Made by a program: the position numbers and the translations under genes. Below the pieces are notes generated by a model that was not told the DNA's origin, searched no databases, and saw only the letters and a list, made by a program, of their open reading frames with translations. From contig BOBW01000072.1 of the NCBI GenBank assembly GCA_026002595.1, forward strand, positions 1 through 8,271: 8,271 nt of DNA, given 5' to 3'. Positions 1 through 6,089 of the stretch are shown here, piece by piece. Positions within the stretch are counted from its first letter, which is position 1; every line of letters begins with the position of its first letter. The stretch comes from Spirochaetia bacterium (GTDB lineage: Bacteria > Spirochaetota > Spirochaetia > Treponematales > Breznakiellaceae).

Positions 1-369
1 CTGTTTACGCTCGCTTTTTGTCGTCCTCCCGTTCATTGCCAATTCTGTGGTAACGCCGAATTTCAGCGCATCCTTCAGGCTGTCCACATCGGTATGCGTA
101 TGGGAATCGATCAGGCCGGGCAGAAGCGTCTTGCCCGCCACGTCTATAATCATCGCGCCTTCGGGAATGCCGCCGCCCACCGACTGGATTATTCCGTCTT
201 TAATGACAACGGTCGTGTCGTCAATGACGTTTTCGCCGTCAAAGATTTTGGCGTTGATAATTGCCGTAACCTCATCCGATGGGACCGGCTGTTTGTTTTC
301 ACAGCCTCCCAAAAAGATTGAAATCATAATTGCCGTAATGCCGATTATACCATGAAATCTGTTATCCAT
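1..369 (-). CDS. Amidohydrolase lipoprotein, copy A (N-terminal part; cut by window edge)
   Basis: First 123 codons of a metal-dependent amidohydrolase of the imidazolonepropionase-like group. The ATG at 369 lies 6 nt after AAGGAG (376-381) and 13 nt after the permease stop, so it is probably the last or next gene of the MarR operon. The protein opens with a short positive region, a hydrophobic stretch and a lipobox ending LGGC, giving a predicted lipid-modified Cys23; the enzyme would be membrane-anchored and extracytoplasmic. The motif LPGLIDSHTHTD carries the metal ligands His90 and His92. From Ala36 to Arg115 it matches the complete copy B (2883-4187) at 71 of 80 residues, while the signal peptides share little. 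The rest of the active site lies beyond position 1, so whether the gene is intact is unknown. Substrate unknown. Confidence 0.85.
   Translation of the reverse strand, partial: MDNRFHGIIGITAIMISIFLGGCENKQPVPSDEVTAIINAKIFDGENVIDDTTVVIKDGIIQSVGGGIPEGAMIIDVAGKTLLPGLIDSHTHTDVDSLKDALKFGVTTELAMNGRTTKSERKQ
173..264. repeat. 92-bp duplicated block, copy 1 (within amidohydrolase A)
   Basis: Direct copy of 3991-4082, with 90 of 92 bases identical by eye. It codes for residues 36-66 of amidohydrolase A. The adjoining coding sequence (45-172) matches its counterpart at only about 84 percent, so the near-identity is local. Confidence 0.85.
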
Positions 370-382
370 ATTTTTCTCCTTT

Positions 383-1201
383 TTACCCTTTCCGCATATA
401 AACCCGAAGCGCCAGCGGGGCGAACACCACGAGAATAACCAGCGCCCCTGCCAGGGCAAGCCAGAAATCCGCGCCGACTGTACCTTGGCTTAAGAGCTGC
501 CGTACTGCCGTTACCGCTTTTGAAAGCGGGTTAATGTGATCGGTGAAAAACCTAAGCGCGCCCGGCAGTGATTCGGTCGGAACGAACGCGTTTGAAAGGA
601 AGGTCAGCGGGAACATTATCAGCATACCCGCAGTAGAAGCGACTGACGCGGACTTTGCACTCATCGCGGCGAAGGCAAACATCCAGCTCAAACACCAGGC
701 AATTACCATCATAAAAAGAATGGAAGCGGCGATTCCAAACAGTCCGGTTTCAGGCCTGAAACCTAACAGAGCGCCCATCGTGAATATTACGATTCCCCCG
801 ATTGCGAACCGGGCAAGGTCGGCGATTAACACTCCCGCAAGCGGCGCGATACGCGCTATCGGCATTGATTTAAAACGGCTGGTAATACTTTTATCCATAT
901 CTTCACGCATTTGGACGCCAACGGCGGAGCAGCTTGTTACAAACGCCTGTATGAGGATTCCGGGAATAATGGTCGGCAGGTAAGCGGCGACGCTTCCCGA
1001 AACAGCTCCGCCAAAAAGAAACGTGAACAAGAGCGTGAACATAACCGGCATAACGGTAATGTCCATAAGCGATTCAGGGTTATGCACCATCTTAATCAGC
1101 GCACGGTATGCAAAGGTGAGCGTGTTTTGAATAGCGGTCCCAAAACTCACGCGGTTTTTAAGCACCCGCTGCGAGGCGGGTATAATGGCTGTGCTCGTCA
1201 T
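383..1201 (-). CDS. ABC-2 type exporter permease, DrrB-like
   Basis: Membrane subunit (272 aa) of a drug/antibiotic-type ABC exporter, partner of the ATPase immediately upstream. Hydrophobic segments fall near residues 47-66, 78-98, 119-147, 157-182, 188-206 and 247-267, fitting the six-helix ABC-2 fold. Family-like features are the coupling-region stretch SRFKSMPIAR (108-117) and the FLSNAFVPTESLP loop (201-213), typical of the daunorubicin-resistance (DrrB) type. The start at 1201 is chosen because GGAGG (1211-1215) lies 9 nt before it and the ATPase stop is 1 nt away. A longer reading frame opens at 1264, but its 21 extra residues are basic and would come from inside the ATPase gene. The protein probably pairs with that ATPase as a 2+2 complex. 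Substrate not deducible. Confidence 0.9.
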   Translation of the reverse strand: MTSTAIIPASQRVLKNRVSFGTAIQNTLTFAYRALIKMVHNPESLMDITVMPVMFTLLFTFLFGGAVSGSVAAYLPTIIPGILIQAFVTSCSAVGVQMREDMDKSITSRFKSMPIARIAPLAGVLIADLARFAIGGIVIFTMGALLGFRPETGLFGIAASILFMMVIAWCLSWMFAFAAMSAKSASVASTAGMLIMFPLTFLSNAFVPTESLPGALRFFTDHINPLSKAVTAVRQLLSQGTVGADFWLALAGALVILVVFAPLALRVYMRKG

Positions 1202-1202
1202 A

Positions 1203-2171
1203 TCAGTTTTCCTCCTTTTCTTTTTTAGCCGCGTTTCCTGTAAGTGCGAAGAACACTTCATCAAGCGATGGTTGGCGGATATTTACGCTTGTCAGGGCAA
1301 TGCCGGCATCTTTGAGCGCGGCAAGAACATCGGTCAGCTTTTCTGTGCTGTCCATGGGCGTTGTAAGCTCAGAGGCTTCCGCGATTTGGACTTTTGTCCC
1401 AAGCATGCGTTCGACGATTTGTGCTGCGGCGGCCGTGTCATCGGGATTTATAAGGGTCAATTGCAGGGAGGACGCGCCGATTGATTTTTTCAAACCGGCG
1501 GGGGTGTCATTCGCGACGACACGTCCTTTGTCTATAACGACAATAGTGTCGGCGAGCTGGTCGGCCTCGTCCAGATACTGCGTCGTCAGCAGTACGGTCG
1601 ATCCGTTTTTCACGAGGGTGCGGATGGTCGCCCACATTTGCGCCCGTGTGCGCGGGTCAAGCCCGGTCGTCGGCTCGTCTAAAAAAATCAGCGGAGGGCT
1701 CGACAGCAGGCTTGCCGCCAGATCAAGACGGCGGCGCATACCGCCTGAAAACTGCGCCAGCGTTTTATTCGCCGCTTCGGTCAATCCGAATTCCTCAAGG
1801 AGTTCGTTAGCCTTGCGCTTCGAATCTTTTCTCGAATAGCCGTATAGCCGCCCGAAAATCGTGAGGTTTTCGGTTGCGGTCAGGCTCTCGTCGATTGAGG
1901 CGAACTGCCCTGTCAGCCCGATGAGCTGCCGCACCTTTTGCGTTTCCTTCATCACATCGCAGCCGAAAATCTTCGCGGCGCCCGCGTCCGGCTTTGACAA
2001 TGTGGCGAGCATATTGATAGTCGTTGTTTTCCCCGCACCGTTCGGCCCAAGTACGCCGCAGATACTTCCGGTGGGGATATTCAGGCTCACCCCGTCTACG
2101 GCGCGGTTGCTTCCGAATATTTTGACCAAGCCGTGGGCTTCGACGGCCAATGCCGTATCAGTCTTTGTCAT
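1203..2171 (-). CDS. ABC exporter ATP-binding protein, DrrA-like
   Basis: Cytoplasmic ATPase (322 aa) of the DrrAB-type exporter. Visible motifs: Walker A GPNGAGKT (42-49), Q-loop Gln89 in TGQFASID, signature FSGGMRRRLDLA (from 141), Walker B LIFLDEPTTGLDP (from 161), and a switch region TTQYLDEAD in which Gln198 stands where most ABC ATPases have His. As I recall, that substitution is normal for the DrrA group. The C-terminal extension ends with SLDEVFFALTG, also typical. The ATG at 2171 is preferred because GGAGG (2180-2184) precedes it by 8 nt; a TTG five codons earlier would lie inside that ribosome-binding site. It overlaps the end of marR by 14 nt and stops 1 nt before the permease, so translation of the three genes is probably coupled. 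Confidence 0.93.
   Translation of the reverse strand: MTKTDTALAVEAHGLVKIFGSNRAVDGVSLNIPTGSICGVLGPNGAGKTTTINMLATLSKPDAGAAKIFGCDVMKETQKVRQLIGLTGQFASIDESLTATENLTIFGRLYGYSRKDSKRKANELLEEFGLTEAANKTLAQFSGGMRRRLDLAASLLSSPPLIFLDEPTTGLDPRTRAQMWATIRTLVKNGSTVLLTTQYLDEADQLADTIVVIDKGRVVANDTPAGLKKSIGASSLQLTLINPDDTAAAAQIVERMLGTKVQIAEASELTTPMDSTEKLTDVLAALKDAGIALTSVNIRQPSLDEVFFALTGNAAKKEKEEN
1211..1215 (-). promoter_or_regulatory. Ribosome-binding site fixing the DrrB-like permease start
   Basis: GGAGG read on the minus strand, inside the last codons of the ATPase gene, 9 nt before the ATG at 1201. It supports that start over the in-frame ATG at 1264. Confidence 0.8.
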
Positions 2172-2619
2172 CGTGATTTCCTCCAATTAGTTCCTCCATA
2201 CGTCTGATAATGCGGGCCATATAATCGTTGAAATTATCCAGCTCTTCCCCGCTAAGGCAATCGAATCCAAGGCCTTTTTTATGCTTATGCGGCTTGCCGT
2301 CCATTTCGCTCAAGGCGGCCGCTCCCTCCGCAGTCAGATTAATAATGGAAGCGCGCCGGTCATTCTTCGATTGTTCCCGGGTGATGCACCCGCGTTTTTC
2401 CAGTTTGTCCAGCAGCTGTGTTACCGATTGCTTGGTCATCCCCGAAAGCTCGGTTAATTCCTTTTGGGTGATTTCCGGCTTCATTTTCAGCAGCGATAAG
2501 ATACGCCCCTGTCCGCCATGCGGATTGTTAAGACCCCGGAACATTTGCTTTTGATAGCGGTTACTCAGCACTTGCAATCGTATAAACAGCGCGACCGCCT
2601 CTCCCCTTTTTTTGTTCAT
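2158..2619 (-). CDS. MarR-family transcriptional regulator
   Basis: Winged-helix repressor of 153 aa, the usual MarR length. The DNA-binding part is at about residues 49-95: helices ITQKELTELSG and MTKQSVTQLLDKLEKRG, then the wing with the hallmark DRRASIINLT. The flanking helices (about 8-32 and 124-146) would form the dimer interface. The ATG at 2619 follows a strong AGGAGG-type site (about 2628-2633). It heads the operon with the DrrAB-like exporter. Two palindromes in front of the gene (2650-2678), at the expected transcription start, suggest that it represses itself and the exporter and is released by a ligand, probably a compound the pump handles. The ligand is unknown and autoregulation is inferred. 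Confidence 0.92.
   Translation of the reverse strand: MNKKRGEAVALFIRLQVLSNRYQKQMFRGLNNPHGGQGRILSLLKMKPEITQKELTELSGMTKQSVTQLLDKLEKRGCITREQSKNDRRASIINLTAEGAAALSEMDGKPHKHKKGLGFDCLSGEELDNFNDYMARIIRRMEELIGGNHDDKD
2180..2184 (-). promoter_or_regulatory. Ribosome-binding site fixing the DrrA-like ATPase start
   Basis: GGAGG on the minus strand, within the 3' end of marR, 8 nt before the ATG at 2171. It argues against the TTG at 2186, which overlaps it. Confidence 0.8.
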
Positions 2620-2649
2620 ACGAATCCCCTCCTTTCACCCTTGTTTATA

Positions 2650-2678
2650 GTCAAGTACTTGACCGTCAAGCACTTGAC
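2650..2678. promoter_or_regulatory. Tandem palindromic operators, probable MarR sites
   Basis: Two 14-bp palindromes separated by one base: GTCAAGTACTTGAC (2650-2663, perfect) and GTCAAGCACTTGAC (2665-2678, perfect 6-bp arms around a CA centre). Their centres are 15 bp apart. They sit just downstream of the predicted -10 box and would cover the transcription start of marR. A further half site GTCAAGTG (2706-2713) overlaps the -35 box. Position, dyad symmetry and the adjacent marR gene make MarR the likely ligand; binding itself is inferred. Confidence 0.75.
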
Positions 2679-2681
2679 TAT

Positions 2682-2710
2682 ATGGTAATAGGGGAGATTT
2701 AATTTGTCAA
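2682..2710 (-). promoter_or_regulatory. Predicted sigma-70-type promoter of the marR operon
   Basis: On the minus strand, a consensus -35 TTGACA (2705-2710), a 17-nt spacer and a weak -10 TACCAT (2682-2687, 4 of 6 matches). Transcription would start near 2675, within the second operator palindrome and about 55 nt before the marR ATG. Confidence 0.6.
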
Positions 2711-2717
2711 GTGAGCC

Positions 2718-2857
2718 GGTTCCAAAATTAAGAATTTAACCACGAGCCACACAAAGCGAACCTTCGGTTCGAACACGAACTAAATGATCTTTTTGGTGTG
2801 GTTCGTGTTGTGCTGCCAGTAGGCGGCTTGTGGTTAATTAATTTCTATTTTGGAACT
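2718..2857. repeat. MITE-like element with long imperfect terminal inverted repeats
   Basis: Non-coding element of about 140 bp lying between the stop of amidohydrolase B and the marR promoter. The outer ends GTTCCAAAAT (2719-2728) and ATTTTGGAAC (2847-2856) are exact inverted repeats. Further in, TAACCACGAGCC (2737-2748) pairs with GGCTTGTGGTTA (2825-2836) at 11 of 12. Nested inverted pairs follow: CCACAC (2747-2752) with GTGTGG (2796-2801), GAACACGAAC (2771-2780) with GTTCGTGTTG (2801-2810), and a small hairpin CGAACC-TTC-GGTTCG (2757-2771). No reading frame fits. Direct GCC triplets flank it at 2715-2717 and 2858-2860, too short to prove a target duplication. It may also fold in the transcript and limit read-through from cassette B into marR, which is inference. 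Confidence 0.75.
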
Positions 2858-2882
2858 GCCTCAAATGTTTTACTAATTTTTG

Positions 2883-4187
2883 CTAATTCCTTCCGCCGAG
2901 CTTGACACCGCCGCGCCATATCGTATCGATGTTCAGCGTATCCGTGATATCACCCAGCGGGTCGCCGTCAATGAGCAGCAGATCGGCGCGGTATCCCGCA
3001 GCGATGCGTCCACGGTCGTCAAGGCTGAACCGTTTCGCGGGAACGGAAGTTGCCGCCCGTAAGGCTTCGGCGGGCGTAAATCCCGCCTTGACCAATAATT
3101 GCAGCTCGTGGTGCAGGCTCACGCCATGGGCAAGTCCGCCGAGACCGGGGACCGGTTCCGATACGTCGCTGCCCGCCAAAATATCAACCCCCGCGTTGTG
3201 CAGCGTCATAATGGTGGTATAGGCGTTCTCCAGTTTACCTGCGGGATAGACGTTCATACTGGCGGACAGTGAATCAAGCCATTCTTCGTTAAGCCGAGAA
3301 ATGACGCGCTCGTCTGCGGCAAGCCAGGCCGCATCATTGCCGAAAGCGGAGGAAAGCGTCACCAGTGTAGGGATGACGAATACATTGTTCTTCGCTATAT
3401 CGGAGACAAGCTGTTCGGAGGGCTGGTTGTCAAAGAACAGGTGTCCGAGGCCGTCTATTCCCATCGCGACAACGCGTTCGGTTTCGGCGGCGGTGGTCAC
3501 GTGGGCAATCGTCAGTTTGTCAAGGCGATGCGCTTCGTCAATGGCGGCCTGAAGCGTTGCGTCGTCCAACACGGGAAGCCCCGGCCAGCCGATGTTGTCG
3601 CCGTTTTCAACGAGGATTTTAATGTAGTCGGCGCCGTCCTTAACGCGTTTATTGACGAGTTTCACCGCTTCTTCCGGCGTGGAAGCGGAGGGGAATTTGA
3701 AAAAGTAACGTATCAGCAGATTGTTGCTGGAACTCTGATACTCGCTGGGATGGCCTCCTTTGGACGTGATGCCCATACCGGGGGAGCGCAAATCCGCCAT
3801 GTCGCTGCTGTCGGCGACTTTTTTGCGTTCATTGGCCGACCATGTGCCGTTCATCTCAAGCTCTGTGGTAACGCCGAATTTCAGCGCGTCTTTCAGGCCG
3901 TTCATATCGGTATGGGTGTGGGAATCGATTAGACCGGGCATCAGCGTTTTGCCTGCCGCGTCTATAATCTCAGCCCCTTCAGGAATTTCACCGCCCACCG
4001 ACTGGATTATTCCGTCTTTTATGACAACGGTTGTGTCGTCAATGACGTTTTCGCCGTCAAAGATTTTGGCGTTGATAATTGCGGCGAATTGTTTTTCGCC
4101 GACATACGCCTTGCCTGAACAGCCGCTCAACGCGCCCAGCGCGATAATCCCGGCGGCAAAAACCGCCAACACCTTTTTGTAGTTCAT
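2883..4187 (-). CDS. Amidohydrolase lipoprotein, copy B (imidazolonepropionase-like)
   Basis: Complete 434-aa metal-dependent hydrolase, third gene of cassette B, 19 nt after the permease. The signal peptide ends in the lipobox LSGC, with Cys23 as lipidation site, so it should be tethered outside the cytoplasmic membrane. The TIM-barrel amidohydrolase pattern is complete: DSHTHTD with His90 and His92, the bridging-Lys candidate Lys190 in ADYIKILVENG, His229 in TIAHVTT, His249 in GLGHLFFD, and Asp341 in LAGSDVSEP. The C-terminal part (PAEALRAATSVPAKRF, then GYRADLLLIDGDPL) is typical of the group around imidazolonepropionase, prolidase-like and related cyclic amide/peptide hydrolases. Three ATGs occur in a row (4193, 4190, 4187); the third has the 8-nt spacing from GGAGG seen in the neighbours. 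Cytoplasmic imidazolonepropionase itself is unlikely given the lipoprotein signal. Substrate unknown. Confidence 0.9.
   Translation of the reverse strand: MNYKKVLAVFAAGIIALGALSGCSGKAYVGEKQFAAIINAKIFDGENVIDDTTVVIKDGIIQSVGGEIPEGAEIIDAAGKTLMPGLIDSHTHTDMNGLKDALKFGVTTELEMNGTWSANERKKVADSSDMADLRSPGMGITSKGGHPSEYQSSSNNLLIRYFFKFPSASTPEEAVKLVNKRVKDGADYIKILVENGDNIGWPGLPVLDDATLQAAIDEAHRLDKLTIAHVTTAAETERVVAMGIDGLGHLFFDNQPSEQLVSDIAKNNVFVIPTLVTLSSAFGNDAAWLAADERVISRLNEEWLDSLSASMNVYPAGKLENAYTTIMTLHNAGVDILAGSDVSEPVPGLGGLAHGVSLHHELQLLVKAGFTPAEALRAATSVPAKRFSLDDRGRIAAGYRADLLLIDGDPLGDITDTLNIDTIWRGGVKLGGRN
3991..4082. repeat. 92-bp duplicated block, copy 2 (within amidohydrolase B)
   Basis: Partner of 173-264, with 90 of 92 bases identical and the same orientation and reading frame. 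It covers the start of the mature domain just after the lipoprotein linker. Confidence 0.85.
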
Positions 4188-4195
4188 CATCATTT

Positions 4196-4200
4196 CCTCC
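4196..4200 (-). promoter_or_regulatory. Ribosome-binding site of amidohydrolase B
   Basis: GGAGG on the minus strand. Distances to the three consecutive ATGs are 2, 5 and 8 nt; only the last (4187) matches the 8-9 nt spacing of the neighbouring genes. Confidence 0.75.
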
Positions 4201-4206
4201 TGAAAT

Positions 4207-4992
4207 TTATTTTATGTCCTGCTTCTTAAACAGCAAACTTCCTAATACAGTTCCGCCGGTTAAATAGCAGAACCCCACGATAAGGCCTTGCAGTACCGCG
4301 CCGCTTTCGGGCGTGATGGAGGCGAGGGCGGACACATTACCGGAAATCCAGAAACTTGACAGTGATATGACATCCTCCAGTATAAAATCGATTGTCATTA
4401 AGATGGTCGGCAGCACGGACGCCGCGCAAATCGAGACGGCAATGGACGCACCGTTACTGCGCAGCCACATTGAAACGAGGACGAACACCGATGTATACGC
4501 AAGCAGCAGCAGACCTTCGCCGAGCAGCATGGTGACTGCGCCGTAAATGGCGACAGCGGAAACGGCGGCGCCGCCGGATGGGTCAAATCCCCAAAGGGCC
4601 GTTCCCAGCGCAAGGGAAACCGCGGCGTGGACAACATAAATCGCCAAAACCGCCGCCCCGCTCACCGCAAGCTTGGAAAGATAAATCTGAACGCGGTTAA
4701 AGCCTTTGGAAACATAGTTCTTCATCGTGCCGTTATGAAATTCGCTTGATACGAAAATCGAAACAAACACGGCCAAAACCGTGGGGAGAAGCGCCAGGCC
4801 CAATGTTTCCGCGAGAAAGGTTGCGCCGCTTATATCCTCCACGATTGCCGACATACCCTCGGCCCCGCGGGTCTGCACGCCCAATTGTATAGCGATTGCC
4901 ATAATGGCCGGAATCACGGCGCATATGAGCATACAGACATAAAATAAACGCGACTTTTTGAGTTTATAAAACTCCGATTTGATGATGTTCAT
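4207..4992 (-). CDS. ABC-2 type permease, BcrB / lantibiotic-protection-like
   Basis: Membrane subunit (261 aa) that pairs with the ATPase upstream. The N-terminal stretch MNIIKSEFYKLKKSRLFY is an amphipathic, basic lead-in followed by a first membrane helix at about 17-38. Further hydrophobic segments lie near 59-82, 107-133, 144-175, 180-202 and 232-254. The sequence SSEFHNGTMKNYVSKGFNR (82-100), after helix 2, is the characteristic cytoplasmic motif of this ABC-2 subgroup, found in transporters for bacitracin and lantibiotic self-protection. The gene begins on the last base of the ATPase stop codon (TAATG overlap), with GGAGG at 5002-5006, 9 nt before its start. It is not obviously similar to the DrrB-like permease at 383-1201. 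Probable role: expelling a membrane-active or peptide compound; substrate not deducible. Confidence 0.85.
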   Translation of the reverse strand: MNIIKSEFYKLKKSRLFYVCMLICAVIPAIMAIAIQLGVQTRGAEGMSAIVEDISGATFLAETLGLALLPTVLAVFVSIFVSSEFHNGTMKNYVSKGFNRVQIYLSKLAVSGAAVLAIYVVHAAVSLALGTALWGFDPSGGAAVSAVAIYGAVTMLLGEGLLLLAYTSVFVLVSMWLRSNGASIAVSICAASVLPTILMTIDFILEDVISLSSFWISGNVSALASITPESGAVLQGLIVGFCYLTGGTVLGSLLFKKQDIK

Positions 4993-5894
4993 TATTTTTT
5001 TCCTCCCATTAAGTCCATAAAGTACCCTTCAAGATTTTGCTCCCCGGGTGAAAGCGCCGACACCGCAAGCCCGTTTGAGACAAGCATTTTATTGATGTTC
5101 GCCGCTTCGTCAAGGCGGTCGTACAAAATAATCGCGCCATCTGGTCTGCTTTCAAAGTTTGTGCTTACGGAAGTTTTCAGCAGGCTTTCAGCCTTGCCCG
5201 GATTATCCGTAACGATTTTCAGGTTGTGGCGGCATCTGCGTTCAAGTTCCTGCGCCGTAAATTCATCAACGAGTTCGCCCCGGTGAATAACGCCGTAGCA
5301 GGTCGCCATTCGGGAAAGCTCGTCGAGAATATGACTGGAGATTATCATTGTCAGCTTTTTCTCTTTGTTCAGTTTCAGAAGCAAATCGCGCACTTCTTTG
5401 ATGCCCATTGGGTCAAGACCGTTCATCGGCTCGTCTAAAACAAGAAATTCCGGGCTGCCAATCAGGGCAATAGCTATCATCAGCCGCTGTTTCATACCGA
5501 GGGAAAAATCCCTTGCTTTCTTTTTCCCCAGGCCGGAAAGCCCGACAAAATCCAGCAGTTCCGGCACGATGCGCTTTTCGGCGCTGCCGATTAAGATACG
5601 GTACACCTCGAGGTTTTCATCCGCGGTCATTGCCGGATAGATGGCCGGATTTTCAATCGTGCAGCCAATCCTGCGGCGCTGTTTTTCCAGGTCGCCGCTC
5701 TCGAAAAGCCGCATGGCGCCCCCGGTCGGTTCGGCAAGCCCGCACAACATTCTCATAAATGTTGTTTTCCCCGCTCCGTTTTCACCGATGAATCCATAAA
5801 TATCCCCGCGCCGGATATTGATATTCACGTTGTTCACCGCGGCTTTCCCCGCGAAGGTCTTGCTCAAATCTTTTGTTTGTACGACATATTCCAT
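4992..5894 (-). CDS. ABC transporter ATP-binding protein, BcrA / lantibiotic-protection-like
   Basis: Cytoplasmic ATPase of 300 aa, first gene of cassette B. Motifs: Walker A GENGAGKT (37-44), signature SLGMKQR (131-137), Walker B FLVLDEPMNGLDP (150-162), His188 switch in ISSHILDEL, and the C-terminal EGYFMDLMGG common in this subgroup. Where most ABC ATPases carry the Q-loop glutamine there is Glu81 (CTIENPAIYP), the E-loop described for lantibiotic-type transporters. The ATG at 5894 is chosen over 5909 because GGAGG (5903-5907) precedes it by 8 nt and overlaps the earlier ATG. It overlaps the permease by one base. No clear -35/-10 pair stands out between 5910 and 5990, and no regulator gene is adjacent, unlike in cassette A. 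Confidence 0.92.
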   Translation of the reverse strand: MEYVVQTKDLSKTFAGKAAVNNVNINIRRGDIYGFIGENGAGKTTFMRMLCGLAEPTGGAMRLFESGDLEKQRRRIGCTIENPAIYPAMTADENLEVYRILIGSAEKRIVPELLDFVGLSGLGKKKARDFSLGMKQRLMIAIALIGSPEFLVLDEPMNGLDPMGIKEVRDLLLKLNKEKKLTMIISSHILDELSRMATCYGVIHRGELVDEFTAQELERRCRHNLKIVTDNPGKAESLLKTSVSTNFESRPDGAIILYDRLDEAANINKMLVSNGLAVSALSPGEQNLEGYFMDLMGGKK

Positions 5895-5902
5895 TTGAAT
5901 TA

Positions 5903-5907
5903 CCTCC
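5903..5907 (-). promoter_or_regulatory. Ribosome-binding site fixing the BcrA-like ATPase start
   Basis: GGAGG on the minus strand, 8 nt before the ATG at 5894. The alternative ATG at 5909 overlaps it and has no site of its own. Confidence 0.8.
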
Positions 5908-5990
5908 ATACTTGATATACTGAGAATACGTCACGGTTATTAAGCGCCGATTAACGGGAAGTAAACTTTTTATTAAAATGGCGGCCGGAA

Positions 5991-6039
5991 ATTCATCAAC
6001 AAGTTCGCCCCGGTGAATAACGCCGTAGCAAATGCCCAT
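5991..6039 (-). pseudogene. Relic of a BcrA-like ABC ATPase gene
   Basis: Bases 5991-6030 are 39/40 identical to 5261-5300 inside the intact ATPase and keep the reading frame; the relic translates as CYGVIHRGELVDEF preceded by MGI. Identity falls off on both sides (6 of 10 in each next ten bases, by eye). No Walker motifs or domain ends remain. It sits upstream of the intact gene in the same orientation, as expected if two tandem ATPase copies recombined and most of one was lost. An 85-aa frame can be drawn from 6039, but it runs into the real ATPase gene out of frame and has no ribosome-binding site. Confidence 0.7.
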
Positions 6040-6067
6040 TGATACAAAGGTCTGTTTCTGCTATTAT

Positions 6068-6089
6068 GACAAAATCGTTATGATTTGTC
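6068..6089. promoter_or_regulatory. Imperfect inverted repeat upstream of the GH3 gene, possible regulatory site
   Basis: GACAAAATC (6068-6076) and GATTTGTC (6082-6089) form a dyad with one extra A in the left arm and a 5-nt centre. TTATGA also occurs twice here, 14 bp apart (6064-6069 and 6078-6083). It lies 45-67 nt before the GH3 start, where promoter elements are expected, but no convincing -35/-10 pair could be fixed. Could be an operator or chance. Confidence 0.3.

Noticed and set aside
543..983. Plus-strand open frames opposite the permease and ATPase genes (also 1300-1839 and 3441-3932)
   Set aside because: They lie opposite genes with clear family motifs and show no family features of their own.
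1202..1264. Longer start for the DrrB-like permease at 1264
   Set aside because: The extra residues overlap the ATPase gene and lack a ribosome-binding site; the start at 1201 has GGAGG at 9 nt.
2645..2680. Second minus-strand promoter using TTGACG and TATAAA across the operators
   Set aside because: The spacer would be only 14 nt. The TTGACA with 17-nt spacer just upstream is better, and the TTGAC strings here are explained by the palindromes.
2650..2713. CRISPR-like short repeats
   Set aside because: Only two and a half palindromic units with a 1-nt spacer; no repeat-spacer structure and no cas genes. The operator explanation fits better.
2883..4187. Histidine-degradation imidazolonepropionase (hutI)
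   Set aside because: The lipoprotein signal, the exporter neighbours and the absence of other hut genes argue against a cytoplasmic histidine pathway role; only superfamily membership is supported.
5782..6039. An 85-aa minus-strand frame from the ATPase relic into the intact ATPase gene
   Set aside because: Only its first 17 codons resemble an ATPase; the rest is intergenic sequence and an out-of-frame overlap, with no ribosome-binding site.
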